From Candidatus Sungiibacteriota bacterium (lineage in GTDB: Bacteria; Patescibacteria; Paceibacteria; Sungbacterales; SURF-37), in assembly GCA_016186145.1 (NCBI GenBank), contig JACPMF010000007.1, forward strand, positions 1-64,000: a DNA stretch of 64,000 nt, written 5' to 3'. Position numbers and translations under genes: made by a program. Below the pieces are notes generated by a model. It saw only the letters and a program-made list of their open reading frames with translations. It had not been told where the DNA came from and searched no databases. Positions 52,275-60,837 of the stretch are shown piece by piece; the stretch's first letter is position 1, and each line of letters opens with the position of its first letter.

Positions 52275-52481
52275 ATGGCAAATACTGTCCAGATACCAAA
52301 ACCCGTCCTTAGTGAATTTCTCGAGGCTGGAAGAAGATTTAACGCAGCCGAAGACGCGCTAGAAAATTTTTTGCTGGCCGCCGATAAGGACTTTATAAAA
52401 AAAATGCGTGATTTAAGAAACTTGCACAAGGCCGGAAAGCTTTCCGATTGGTCAAAACTCAAAACGAAATATGGCTTATGA
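52275..52481 (+). CDS. Probable antitoxin of a RelE/ParE-type module
   Basis: 68 residues: MANTVQIPKPVLSEFLEAGR, then a helix and KLSDWSKLKTKYGL, the tail that typically wraps a RelE-type toxin. It overlaps the toxin gene by 11 nt. Antitoxin class uncertain. Confidence 0.75.
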   Translation: MANTVQIPKPVLSEFLEAGRRFNAAEDALENFLLAADKDFIKKMRDLRNLHKAGKLSDWSKLKTKYGL

Positions 52482-52752
52482 TATCCGGCCGCACAATTCT
52501 TTCGAGCGGCCGTTTTCTAAACTCACAACAGGCGATAAAAAACGAGTTATTGAAAAGCTAGAACTTATAGCGCAGCACCCGGAAAAGACCGGAGCACCCA
52601 TGGGCAACCTGCCAGCAGATCTGCGAGGACTTCATAAAATAAGAGTCGGCGATCGGCGTTTGTTCTTTTGGGTAGACAATGAAAAGAAAGAAATTGTTCC
52701 GTATACTATAGATAAACACGATAAAGCGTACAAAAATTTGTACAAAAGCTAA
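52471..52752 (+). CDS. RelE/ParE-type toxin
   Basis: 93 residues: FERPFSKLTTGDKKRVIEKL, GNLPADLRGLHKIRVGDRRL and FFWVDNEKKEIVPYTIDKHD, the standard RelE-superfamily core with basic strand residues. Ribosome-dependent mRNA cleavage or gyrase inhibition are the known activities; which applies is not readable. The second gene of an antitoxin-first pair. Confidence 0.85.
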   Translation: MAYDIRPHNSFERPFSKLTTGDKKRVIEKLELIAQHPEKTGAPMGNLPADLRGLHKIRVGDRRLFFWVDNEKKEIVPYTIDKHDKAYKNLYKS

Positions 52753-52758
52753 ATAAGT

Positions 52759-53025
52759 ATGCCGATAACTAAATCAGCAAAAAAAGCACTGCGCCAATCG
52801 ATAAAAAGGCGCGCCAGAAACCTCAAACGAAAAGAGGAATTCAAACAAGCCGTAAAAGAGGTAAAAAAGCTTGTTGCCGCCGGGAAAACTAAGGAGGCCC
52901 AATTACTGATACCGAAAGTTTATAAGGCCCTTGATAAAGCGGCGAAAACCGGCGCAATTAAAAAAAACGCGGCCGCAAGAAGAAAATCGCGCATCGCGAA
53001 GTTGATAGCAAAAAATAAGCAGTGA
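52759..53025 (+). CDS. rpsT: 30S ribosomal protein S20
   Basis: 88 residues: MPITKSAKKALRQSIKRRAR, VAAGKTKEAQLLIPKVYKALDKAAKTG split over one helix pair, IKKNAAARRKSRIAKLIAK. Helical bundle protein of the small subunit. Starts 6 nt after the toxin stop, so it could be read through from the module. Convergent with holA, a common pairing. Confidence 0.97.
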   Translation: MPITKSAKKALRQSIKRRARNLKRKEEFKQAVKEVKKLVAAGKTKEAQLLIPKVYKALDKAAKTGAIKKNAAARRKSRIAKLIAKNKQ

Positions 53026-53035
53026 GCCGGCCAAA

Positions 53036-53962
53036 CTATCCTGTCTGCCGCCCCCCCACAAACAACTCCAGAAACGCAACCGGACCCGAAAGGCGTCCGG
53101 TTTTTATGTTTTCGTCCACGCGGAGAAGCCGCCGATAGTCGAAAATGATTTTTTTCAAAGACAGCCCGGCCGCGGTCTGATAAGTTTTTTTCGCAACAAA
53201 CTCATGAAGACCGAGCGCCCGGCCAACTGCCGACGGTGCTGTGTTTTTCTCGATGGCCGCGCGAAAAGAAATCAACGAACGAAGCGTTTTCGCGAGCGCG
53301 CCAAGAAGGTACAATTCATGCTCGCCGGCAAAAAGAAGCCGCAGAGCCGCCCCCAAAGAACGCCCTCTTTTACCGACAAATGAATCCGTAAAATCCCAAA
53401 TTTTTGCTTCCCGGAGACCCTCGCCATTTTCAAAAAGAAACCCTGCCTCAACTTTTGAAAGTTCACTGGTTAGTTTCCAAAGATCGCCGCCGGAAGAATC
53501 AAGAAGCAGTCGTTTGGCTTCTGACCGGAGAGTCGCCCCCCTACGGAGAAGTTCTTTCTCAAACCAGGAAGCGAGTTTTACTCCCGACAACAACCGGAAT
53601 TCTTGAGTCTTTACGGCACTCTCTCGAACAGTAGAAAGTATCTCGCTTTCCTCAACCATAACCGGATCCCAAAAAACGAACGTACAATCTTTTGATGCGG
53701 CCCACTCCTTAAGAAGCGGCCTCACCAAAGAAAACTGTTTTTCTCCCGCCCCAGAAATTCTTTCGATAATAAAAAGCCGCCTTGGCGCCAAAAAAGACGG
53801 CGTGCGGCTCTCGTACCCAACCACTTCGATATTTTCCTCCTCGGCGTCAACGCGCTTTACAAAAGCAGCAGCCCCGCCGGCCTTCTTTCTAAATTCTCCG
53901 ACTATGCCGCGGAGAGTCATGCGGCTGCGGTAGGTATCGGGACCGGAAAGAAGATAGATCAT
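53036..53962 (-). CDS. holA: DNA polymerase III subunit delta
   Basis: 308 residues. Clamp-loader wrench subunit: IYLLSGPDTYRSRMTLRGIV, VVGYESRTPSFLAPRRLFII, LLLDSSGGDLWKLTSELSKVE, ALRLLFAGEHELYLLGALA and a C-terminal collar domain. There is no functional Walker A, as usual for delta. The repeat cassette of 53966-54090 lies 3 bp before the ATG and probably provides its promoter. Confidence 0.9.
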   Translation of the reverse strand: MIYLLSGPDTYRSRMTLRGIVGEFRKKAGGAAAFVKRVDAEEENIEVVGYESRTPSFLAPRRLFIIERISGAGEKQFSLVRPLLKEWAASKDCTFVFWDPVMVEESEILSTVRESAVKTQEFRLLSGVKLASWFEKELLRRGATLRSEAKRLLLDSSGGDLWKLTSELSKVEAGFLFENGEGLREAKIWDFTDSFVGKRGRSLGAALRLLFAGEHELYLLGALAKTLRSLISFRAAIEKNTAPSAVGRALGLHEFVAKKTYQTAAGLSLKKIIFDYRRLLRVDENIKTGRLSGPVAFLELFVGGRQTG

Positions 53963-53965
53963 GCG

Positions 53966-54090
53966 AATTTTATTTACGAGCGTTAGCGAGTAACTATAAA
54001 ATTCAGCACCCTGTTAAATAATTTCGCCTCTAGCGAAATTCCCTTGGCAAATAAAATCGAGGGTTTATTTGCCAAGAGATTTAACAGGGT
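53966..54090. repeat. Start-codon-proximal palindromic cassette, holA copy
   Basis: AATTTTATTTACGAGCGTTA ... AACTATAAAATT, then ACCCTGTTAAAT ... ATTTAACAGGGT enclosing TTTCGCC/AGCGAAA and CCCTTGGCAA ... TTGCCAAG. Nearly the same as the doxX copy (37709-37834). On the coding strand it gives TATAGT and TAAAAT just before the start codon. Confidence 0.85.
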
Positions 54091-54147
54091 AAAGGTTTTG
54101 TAGCTATTTTTGCTTCGCCTCCGGCTCATAAAAATAGACAAAGCCCT

Positions 54148-54552
54148 TTATAGGTACTCGCTCCGTATAATCGTCTGAACTTTTTCGATAATTTCGCCCG
54201 GCGTAAAATAGGCCTTAACCAAGTAATCTTTCACTCCGAAACTTTTCGCGCGCCTTACATCTTCTTCCTGGCCGAGGTTCGAGAGAACCACAACGGGAAT
54301 TTTTTTCAAATCCGGATCGTCCTGCATTGTCCGTAACACCTCAAACCCGTCAAGGATCGGGGGCAGAAGATCGAGAAGGATGATGTGCGGCCGCGGCTCA
54401 CCTTTCATTTTTACCAGCGCTTCTTGACCATTCTCCGCGCTTATTACTAATAAGCCCTCGCGCTTCAACTTTTCTGCAAGAAGCGTCAGCAAAAATTTAT
54501 CGTCCTCAACGACCAAAATGACAAATTTGTTAAGCGCAATTCCGTTAGGCAT
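54148..54552 (-). CDS. CheY-like response regulator, receiver domain only
   Basis: 134 residues: VILVVEDDKFLLTLLAEKLK (acidic pair), phospho-acceptor Asp in IILLDLLPPILDGF, VVVLSNLG (Ser/Thr position) and Lys in DYLVKAYFTP. There is no output domain, so it acts through protein contacts. It lies directly downstream of the histidine kinase on the same strand (70 bp), the likely partner. Confidence 0.9.
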   Translation of the reverse strand: MPNGIALNKFVILVVEDDKFLLTLLAEKLKREGLLVISAENGQEALVKMKGEPRPHIILLDLLPPILDGFEVLRTMQDDPDLKKIPVVVLSNLGQEEDVRRAKSFGVKDYLVKAYFTPGEIIEKVQTIIRSEYL

Positions 54553-54622
54553 GTTTTAACAAGTTTATTGCTCTCATGTTCCAACTATACCACAATGCTA
54601 AACCGAATCCAGAACCCAAGGC

Positions 54623-56377
54623 TTATAACCCTTCTACTTTCCCTCGCGGCATATCGCGGGGGTCTAACGGAAAATTGAGTGAAAATGAGCTTCCTTTATT
54701 CTCCGCGCTTTCAACGGTTACGATTCCCTTGTGCCTCTCCATAACTTCATTCGCAATCCAGAGGCCCAATCCCGATCCTTCCGTTTGCACACGGATCGCG
54801 TTTCTCGCCCGAAAGAATTTTTGAAAAATGAATTTCTGCTGGTCGCGCGGTATCCCAATGCCCGTGTCTTTAACAATGCAACTGAGGGTTTTTCCAGAAA
54901 CCCGAAAAGAGATTTGAACGGACCCTTTAGGGGTGTACTTTACGGCATTATCCAAAATGTTAAAAATAGCGATCCGCAGTTTGCTTGCATCTGCGGAAAT
55001 CGGCGGTAGCGCCCTATCCGGCTTCTCTAAAACGAAAGACAGCTGCCGCCGACGCCCACCGGCAGGATGCGAAATCTCTTCAAAAACTTCCCGTACCGCA
55101 TCATAAAGCTGGACGCGTTTAAAAACATACCCGAATCTTCCCTCCTCAATGCGCGAAACGTCAAGAAGATCGCTCACCAAACGAATAAGATAGTCGTTCG
55201 TAGTATGGGTTTTCCCAAGAATATTTTTCTGCTCCTCATTCAATGGACCGACATCTTGGTTTAAAACCGTTGCGAGAGCCCACTTGATCTCCGAGAGCGG
55301 CGTTCTCAACTGGTGGGACGCGACCGAAACAAAGTTTAACTTCATCTCTTCAGACTCTTTCTCCCGGGTTATATCATGAAGCACCGCGACATGGCCAAGA
55401 TTTTCATTTCCGACCCCTCGCACCGGAAGCTTGGCGACTTGAAAAGAAATTTTTTGGGGAGCGGCGATGGAAAACTCCTTCGTTTCAAAATCGTTAACCG
55501 GCAGTGTTGAAATACTTATGATGTTTTCCAAAAAAGCAGTTTCTTTCGGACGGCGCTTCTGCTGGAGGCGGATATCCGCGAGGTTCCGCCCCTCAACAAG
55601 CTTCCGCGGAACCCAAAGCAATTCCTCGGCTCTTGGATTGAAAAAAGTTACTCTTCCTTCCGGATCATACATGATAATCCCGTCAGCCAAGCTATTCACG
55701 ATAGCGATAGTTTTATTGCGCTCGGCAGCAAGGTCGGAAAAAATTTGCGCGTTGGTGATCGCCGTTGCTGCCTGATTCGCCGCAACCGTCGCAAGACGCA
55801 TCTCAAAATCGGTGAACGGGTGAACTCCCGGGAAATAGAGACACATTCCGCCAACAACTCCCCGTTTGCTTACGGTAGGAAGACAAAGAAGCGCGCGGTA
55901 ATCCTGTCTTCGTATAGCAGTTCTCCATTTCGGCCCCAAATCTTTTATGAGATTCGGGTCCGTTAAGATATCGCTCGTACCCCACGCTTTTCCGCTTTTT
56001 ACCGTCCTCCCAATCCACGCAGTTCCGAGGCGAATGGGGTATTTACGCGAATGTTCCATATACGCATTGGTCATCCCGTAATGGGCAGAAATAAAAACAG
56101 CCTTTTTGTCGGGGGTAAGTTCCCAAAAATTAACCCATTTCGCGCCAACCGCCTTGGCAATGATTTTTGCCATGTCTTCCAGAATTTTGTGCAAATCAAC
56201 CTCTACCGTTAAGGTTTTTGAAACCTGCTCAAGGGCAACGAGAAGCTTCTGCTGCTTGCGGTGTTCTTTTTCAGAATGAATCGCGCTTATTCCTTTCGGC
56301 TTCGCGGCTATCGCGATGGTACGCCCTATTTTGCGATTGTTTGTCTTCGAATTTTTTTTGAAATTTCTCTCTCCCAT
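54623..56377 (-). CDS. Sensor histidine kinase (GAF-PAS-HisKA-HATPase)
   Basis: 584 residues from ATG 56377 (MGERNFKKNSKTN). GAF domain about 70-225 (ILEDMAKIIAKAVGAKWVNF; GMCLYFPGVHPFTDFEMRLA), PAS about 240-350 (IVNSLADGIIMYDPEGRVTF; VAVLHDITREKESEEM), H box SHQLRTPLSEIKWALATVL, N box NILDNAVKYTPKG, G1 KDTGIGIPRD, F box FFRARNA, G2 GSGLGLWIANEVM. No membrane segment, so a cytosolic sensor. Pairs with the receiver gene downstream. Confidence 0.93.
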   Translation of the reverse strand: MGERNFKKNSKTNNRKIGRTIAIAAKPKGISAIHSEKEHRKQQKLLVALEQVSKTLTVEVDLHKILEDMAKIIAKAVGAKWVNFWELTPDKKAVFISAHYGMTNAYMEHSRKYPIRLGTAWIGRTVKSGKAWGTSDILTDPNLIKDLGPKWRTAIRRQDYRALLCLPTVSKRGVVGGMCLYFPGVHPFTDFEMRLATVAANQAATAITNAQIFSDLAAERNKTIAIVNSLADGIIMYDPEGRVTFFNPRAEELLWVPRKLVEGRNLADIRLQQKRRPKETAFLENIISISTLPVNDFETKEFSIAAPQKISFQVAKLPVRGVGNENLGHVAVLHDITREKESEEMKLNFVSVASHQLRTPLSEIKWALATVLNQDVGPLNEEQKNILGKTHTTNDYLIRLVSDLLDVSRIEEGRFGYVFKRVQLYDAVREVFEEISHPAGGRRRQLSFVLEKPDRALPPISADASKLRIAIFNILDNAVKYTPKGSVQISFRVSGKTLSCIVKDTGIGIPRDQQKFIFQKFFRARNAIRVQTEGSGLGLWIANEVMERHKGIVTVESAENKGSSFSLNFPLDPRDMPRGKVEGL

Positions 56378-56469
56378 TGAGTTCTGTGGATATCTTTTGA
56401 GCGGTCTCTTAAAAAATGATATACTAGGCGCGTAAAAGGTCAACAACTAAACTAGCAACAATCAACATA

Positions 56470-57018
56470 ATGACTCTATCAAAATTCTTGCCAGTCGCGG
56501 CAATAGTCGGCATTCTTGCCGCATTATGGATCATCGTCGGCGTAAAGTTCGGGCTTGTCCTCTGGGTTCCCTTTTTAAGCTGGGCGCTCTTCTTTGGGGC
56601 GGGAGCCGGCAAATTCAGCCGCGTCCCTAAAGAAGTCATCGGACTTCTCGGAGGAACCATTGCGGCAATATTAGTAGTTTGGCTTCTCCCTGTCTTTACC
56701 CAATACCTGGGAAGTTTCTGGGCGCTCCCAGCACTTGTCTTTCTTGCGGGCTTTACTATCGTGATGCTTGAACTTACCAACTGGTTTGAACTCGCCCCTG
56801 CCTATTTCTACAGTTTTGCAGGATTTTTTGCGTACCTCTTCGGTGGATTTGCGAGCACAACAACGGTGAACTCGCAAATGGTCACCATGTTCGTATTACT
56901 CCTTCTTGCCGGTACGGCGCTGGGAGTAATAAGCGGGTTTCTCCGCAAAACAGTTCTTAATGCGCTGGGTGTTCCTCCGGAACAGCAAAAAACAATTTTT
57001 GATAAAGAAACGATTTAA
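56470..57018 (+). CDS. Multi-pass membrane protein, unknown
   Basis: 182 residues, about five to six membrane helices: ILAALWIIVGVKFGLVLWVP, GLLGGTIAAILVVWLLPVF, FWALPALVFLAGFTIVMLEL, FYSFAGFFAYLFGGF, MVTMFVLLLLAGTALGVISG. A TATACT box near 56422 precedes it by about 40 nt. No family recognised. Divergent from the kinase. Confidence 0.65.
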   Translation: MTLSKFLPVAAIVGILAALWIIVGVKFGLVLWVPFLSWALFFGAGAGKFSRVPKEVIGLLGGTIAAILVVWLLPVFTQYLGSFWALPALVFLAGFTIVMLELTNWFELAPAYFYSFAGFFAYLFGGFASTTTVNSQMVTMFVLLLLAGTALGVISGFLRKTVLNALGVPPEQQKTIFDKETI

Positions 57019-57053
57019 GAACAAAACACCTCTTTTACAATACCAGTATACTC

Positions 57054-57091
57054 CGCGCTACAACTTCGTTGTAGCGCGTTTATTTTATTTT
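57054..57091 (+). terminator. Intrinsic terminator
   Basis: CGCGCTACAAC-TTC-GTTGTAGCGCG followed by TTTATTTTATTTT; ends the membrane-protein transcript. Confidence 0.9.
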
Positions 57092-57099
57092 AAAAGTCA

Positions 57100-57213
57100 T
57101 CTCAAAACTTACATCCGCGCTTTCCGCGTAACAATCCGCATCGATCCGCGGGGACTCCGCGGAAATATGCGGATAGCGACGCAGATTTATACGGAAGTCG
57201 ATTTTGAAATTGA
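57100..57213. repeat. GCGGATTTATGCGGA element, second copy with TCTCAAAA end
   Basis: Parallels 30803-30920: TCTCAAAA left end, ATCCGCGGGG-ACTCCGCGGAA centre, TATGCGGATAGCGACGCAG, and TTTTGAAATTGA right end. It lies 2 bp from the polA stop codon. Confidence 0.75.
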
Positions 57214-57215
57214 TC

Positions 57216-59849
57216 CTAACTTAACTCGCCCCAATTTTTCCCTTTCTTGACGTCAACGCCGAGACGCACTCTTCCGCGCCAAACTCCCTCCATTGCGGAT
57301 TTAATTTCCAAAAGAACCTCGTCGGCGCTATCCTCTTTTAGCTCGCAGAGCAGCTCGTCATGGATCTGCAAAAGCATGCTGGCTTTCCCCAAAAAACGTT
57401 CCCGGATCAAACCATGAACCTTTATCATGGCTTTTTTCACAACATCCGCGGCCGTACCCTGAATCGGCGTATTGACCGCCATGCGCTCTGCCTCGGATCG
57501 AATCATCGGATGCGGTGAAACGATTCCCGGCAGCGTGCGCTTCCTGCCGAAGGCTGTTTTGACGAATCCGTGTTCGCGCGCGAACTCTCGGGTGTCCTCG
57601 ATAAATTCAGCAATACCCCGAAAGTCGTTGAAGTATTCCGCAATAAACGTTTCAGCCTCCTCAACAGTAATGCCAGCGGCCTCGGCAAATCCTCTGGCAC
57701 CCATGCCATAGAGCACTCCAAAATTCAGCGCCTTGGCTTTCCGGCGCAATTCCGGCGTTACCTTTTCAAGCGGCACATTGTTAACTTCGGCGGCAGTCAA
57801 AGAGTGAATGTCAAAGCCGTTTTCGAACGCCTCGATCATCTTCCTATCATTGGCAAGGTCGGCGGCAATGCGAAGTTCTATCTGCGAATAGTCAAAAGAA
57901 ACAAGCGTCCAGCCCGATTCCGCCGTAAACGCTTTGCGGATTTCCCGGCCAAATTCCGTTTTCACAGGGATATTTTGTAAGTTAGGGTTCTCCGAAGCAA
58001 GGCGTCCGGTTTCGGTTCGTGTTTGGTTAAACGTAGTATGCAAACGACCGTCTTTGCCGACAAACTCGGGCAAAGGGTCAATGTAAGTGGTCTTCAACTT
58101 TGAAAGCTCGCGGTGTCGGATAATCTTTTCAACAATCGGGTGGCGCCCAACGAGTTTCGACAGCTCAGAAAACTTTGTCGAAATCTTACCGCCGCCGGTT
58201 TTCCGGATACCCTTCGTGGTTATGCCCATTTTTTCAAACAGGACTTCCGAAACTTGCTGAGGCGAACTGAGATTAAACTCTACTCCCGCCTCTTTATAAA
58301 CCGCTCCGGTGAGAGATTTGAGTTCTTTGCCAACCTTCATGCCAAGCCCTTTAAGCGGCTCAATGCGGAATCGAATTCCGCGCATTTCCATCTCGGCCAA
58401 AATAGGAGCAAGCGGAATTTCAATGGCTTCAAAAACATCCCAGAGCCCTTCTTCTTTAAGGCGAACCTCAACTTTCGGCCCGAGTTTCAACAAAGTTTGC
58501 AGTGTTGCCGATACGTCGCCGGAGGGCGGCACACTCCCAAGCTCAGCGCCAGCCAAGCCCTCAAAAGAGTACTCACTTTTCCCGGGATCAAGAAGATGCG
58601 CGGCAAGCACAAAATCAAAAAGTTCTCTTCCTTGAATTCCCTCTGGGAGTAACACTTTGTAAACCGGCTTTGCGCCAAATACATATTTCCGCGTATCGGA
58701 TTCAAAAAATTCTTTTAGCGTTTCGTCAGAAAAATCCCTCCATGAAAACGAAAAAATTTTTCCGTTGGGAAGCATCATGACTATTTTTGACTCTTTTTCC
58801 GCAAACGAGATCGCCGCCGAGGAAACTTTTTTCTGCAACGCCCTTCGAAACGCCGAAACCCCGGGGAACCCCATCGAACTGAAAAGCGCGCCCTGATTTC
58901 CGGCCGGGACTTCATTTTTCTTCGAAACAGGTGCTGCCGCAACTTCTTTCAAGCGTTTCACCAGACTGAAAAACCCGAGATCGCGAAAAAGTTTTTCAAC
59001 CGCATCGTCGCGGCGTTCTGCTACTCGAGAAATTTTTTCGAGTCCAAAATCAACCGGTGCGTCTTTTTTGATAGTTGCAAGCTCCCGCGAGAAAAAAGCG
59101 TCTTTTTTGCCCTGAACCAGTTTTTCTTTTACCGCTTCTCTGGCAACCAGCTTTCCGCTCTCAAGCGCCTGATAAAGCTTCTCGAGAGTTTCATAAGGAG
59201 CCAGAAGATCCGATGCGGTTTTCTCGCCAATACCCTTGACGCCGGGAATATTATCGGACGGATCGCCGCGAAGACCTTTATAATCAGGAAGGAATTTCGG
59301 CCCAATGCCGAACCTTGATCGCACCGCTTTCTCATCGTAAAGAACGGTATCGGAAACGCCTTTTCTCATGGTCCACACTTTTGTCTTCGGACCAACCAGC
59401 TGTAAAGTATCCATGTCGCCGGTAACAATAATAATTTCAACCTCCGGGTGTTTTTTTTGAGTCCTCTCGACGGCAGTTCCGATAACGTCATCGGCCTCAA
59501 ACCCTTCATTCTCGAAAACCGAAACGCCAAAAGCGGCGAGAACCTCTTTCACCCTTGGAATTTGCGCGTAAAGCTCGTCAGGGGCTTTTACCCGTGTCGC
59601 TTTATACTCTTTATATGCCTCGTGCCTGAAAGTCGGCTTGGGAGTATCAAACGCCGCAACAACATAGTCCGGCCTCTCCTCGCGAAGAATCCGGAGAAGG
59701 ATGGTTGTAAACCCATACACGGCATTCGTCGGCTCGCCCAAAGGCGATGTCAACGGCGGCAAAGCATGAAAAGCGCGATGGATGATAGCGTTGGCGTCAA
59801 TAAGAACTAATTTCTTTTTCGTCTTTTTGATTTTAAATTGTTTTGCCAT
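57216..59849 (-). CDS. polA: DNA polymerase I
   Basis: 877 residues. 5'-3' exonuclease domain (about 1-290): KLVLIDANAIIHRAFHALPP, AFDTPKPTFRHEAYKEYKAT, ENEGFEADDVIGTAVER, IVTGDMDTLQLV. The proofreading-like domain about 330-470 lacks the D-x-E metal residues, as in Taq-type enzymes. Polymerase motifs: TETGRLASENPNLQNIPV, SFDYSQIELRIAADL, KALNFGVLYGMGARGF and QIHDELLCEL. Likely gap filling in repair and replication without editing. Confidence 0.96.
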   Translation of the reverse strand: MAKQFKIKKTKKKLVLIDANAIIHRAFHALPPLTSPLGEPTNAVYGFTTILLRILREERPDYVVAAFDTPKPTFRHEAYKEYKATRVKAPDELYAQIPRVKEVLAAFGVSVFENEGFEADDVIGTAVERTQKKHPEVEIIIVTGDMDTLQLVGPKTKVWTMRKGVSDTVLYDEKAVRSRFGIGPKFLPDYKGLRGDPSDNIPGVKGIGEKTASDLLAPYETLEKLYQALESGKLVAREAVKEKLVQGKKDAFFSRELATIKKDAPVDFGLEKISRVAERRDDAVEKLFRDLGFFSLVKRLKEVAAAPVSKKNEVPAGNQGALFSSMGFPGVSAFRRALQKKVSSAAISFAEKESKIVMMLPNGKIFSFSWRDFSDETLKEFFESDTRKYVFGAKPVYKVLLPEGIQGRELFDFVLAAHLLDPGKSEYSFEGLAGAELGSVPPSGDVSATLQTLLKLGPKVEVRLKEEGLWDVFEAIEIPLAPILAEMEMRGIRFRIEPLKGLGMKVGKELKSLTGAVYKEAGVEFNLSSPQQVSEVLFEKMGITTKGIRKTGGGKISTKFSELSKLVGRHPIVEKIIRHRELSKLKTTYIDPLPEFVGKDGRLHTTFNQTRTETGRLASENPNLQNIPVKTEFGREIRKAFTAESGWTLVSFDYSQIELRIAADLANDRKMIEAFENGFDIHSLTAAEVNNVPLEKVTPELRRKAKALNFGVLYGMGARGFAEAAGITVEEAETFIAEYFNDFRGIAEFIEDTREFAREHGFVKTAFGRKRTLPGIVSPHPMIRSEAERMAVNTPIQGTAADVVKKAMIKVHGLIRERFLGKASMLLQIHDELLCELKEDSADEVLLEIKSAMEGVWRGRVRLGVDVKKGKNWGELS

Positions 59850-59854
59850 GCCAA

Positions 59855-60302
59855 ACTAAAAAGTAAAAATGAAAAAGGAAAAATCAAAATGTAAAACTAA
59901 AAACTACCGTCGGCCCTTGATAGTGAGAATGCTGGCACCAAGAATGTTGGCTATCTCAATAAGCTCGTTGAGCAGGAATTCTATTTCTTGTCTGTTGCCG
60001 CGGCCAGTATCACGGAGAACAGCCAACCAAAATCTGGATTCATTGGCCGACTTTAGCGCATGATGCAAGAAATTTGCGAAATCTTTTTTAGAGCTTGCTG
60101 CTTGGGCTTCTATATAGTTTGCTCCCACACTCCCGCCGCTACGAAATAATTGATCAACAATTCTCTGTGTAATAGTGTCTTTAGGAGCTGAATCAAGAAA
60201 TTTGATTAGACGTAGTACCCAAATATAAATGCGGCGCTTAAATTCAGTTTTGAATTTTTCCTTGTCGTTTTTCATTTTTAATTTTTACCTTTTCATTTAA
60301 TA
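59855..60302. mobile_element. S23 four-helix ORF bracketed by A/T-rich inverted repeats
   Basis: AAAAAGTAAAAATGAAAAAGG on the left and CATTTTTAATTTTTACCTTTTC on the right are inverted. Between polA and tsaE. Lays out like the element at 1625-2036 but with different termini. Confidence 0.5.
59904..60275 (-). CDS. Four-helix bundle protein (S23 family)
   Basis: 123 residues: FKTEFKRRIYIWVLRLIKFL, ITQRIVDQLFRSGGSVGANY, EAQAASSKKDFANFLHHALK, ANESRFWLAVLRDTG and a long last helix. Same family as 1638-2003 but only distantly similar. No Shine-Dalgarno. Role unknown; placement in an inverted-repeat bracket suggests element cargo. Confidence 0.82.
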   Translation of the reverse strand: MKNDKEKFKTEFKRRIYIWVLRLIKFLDSAPKDTITQRIVDQLFRSGGSVGANYIEAQAASSKKDFANFLHHALKSANESRFWLAVLRDTGRGNRQEIEFLLNELIEIANILGASILTIKGRR

Positions 60303-60742
60303 ATGATGTGCCTATGTCCTCTTCCCTTATGCTTCAACTCTACCCACAGCGCATCTTTTGGAATATGCTTTTTTATCTTCTCCGGCCACTCAACCGCAAC
60401 AAAGTTTTGCGCATCGTCGAAAACCCCATTAAACCAGGATGCCGCCGGCTCTTTTTTGCCGCCAAGACGGTACGCGTCAATATGAACCAGAACGCGCCAG
60501 GGCATACCGCGTTTTTTCACCTTGTATTTTTTCGCGATAACGAAAGTCGGACTCTGAACTTTTTCTGAAACGCCGAGCGCCTTCCCGAGACCCTGAACAA
60601 GCGTGGTCTTTCCTGTTCCAAGCTCGCCGGAAAGAGCAACGACTGCTGCCGTTCCGATTTTTGAAAAATCTTTTTTAAGTTTTTTAATGACAAAACGAGC
60701 GACCCTTTTGGTTTCAACGGGATTTTTGGTGCGATACCTCAT
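60293..60742 (-). CDS. tsaE: tRNA threonylcarbamoyladenosine biosynthesis ATPase TsaE
   Basis: 149 residues from ATG 60742 (MRYRTKNPVETKR). Walker A SGELGTGKTTLVQGLG, SPTFVIAKKY, Walker-B-like VLVHIDAYRL and AVEWPEKI. Works with TsaB/TsaD to form t6A37 in ANN-decoding tRNAs. The ATP-binding sites are intact. Starts 20 nt upstream of the A/T-rich element end. Confidence 0.93.
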   Translation of the reverse strand: MRYRTKNPVETKRVARFVIKKLKKDFSKIGTAAVVALSGELGTGKTTLVQGLGKALGVSEKVQSPTFVIAKKYKVKKRGMPWRVLVHIDAYRLGGKKEPAASWFNGVFDDAQNFVAVEWPEKIKKHIPKDALWVELKHKGRGHRHIIIK

Positions 60743-60785
60743 CGGCTTAAGCGTAACAAAAATTGAGGGCAAACCCCAACGCCAA

Positions 60786-60813
60786 TAAAAAATCCCGACC
60801 GCGCGCGGCCGGG
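60786..60813 (-). terminator. Terminator of the ABC importer operon
   Basis: Minus-strand CCCGGCCGC-GCG-CGGTCGGG followed by ATTTTTTATT, 25 nt beyond the ATPase stop. Confidence 0.8.
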
Positions 60814-60837
60814 AACGAAAACCAAAACGTTGCCTCG

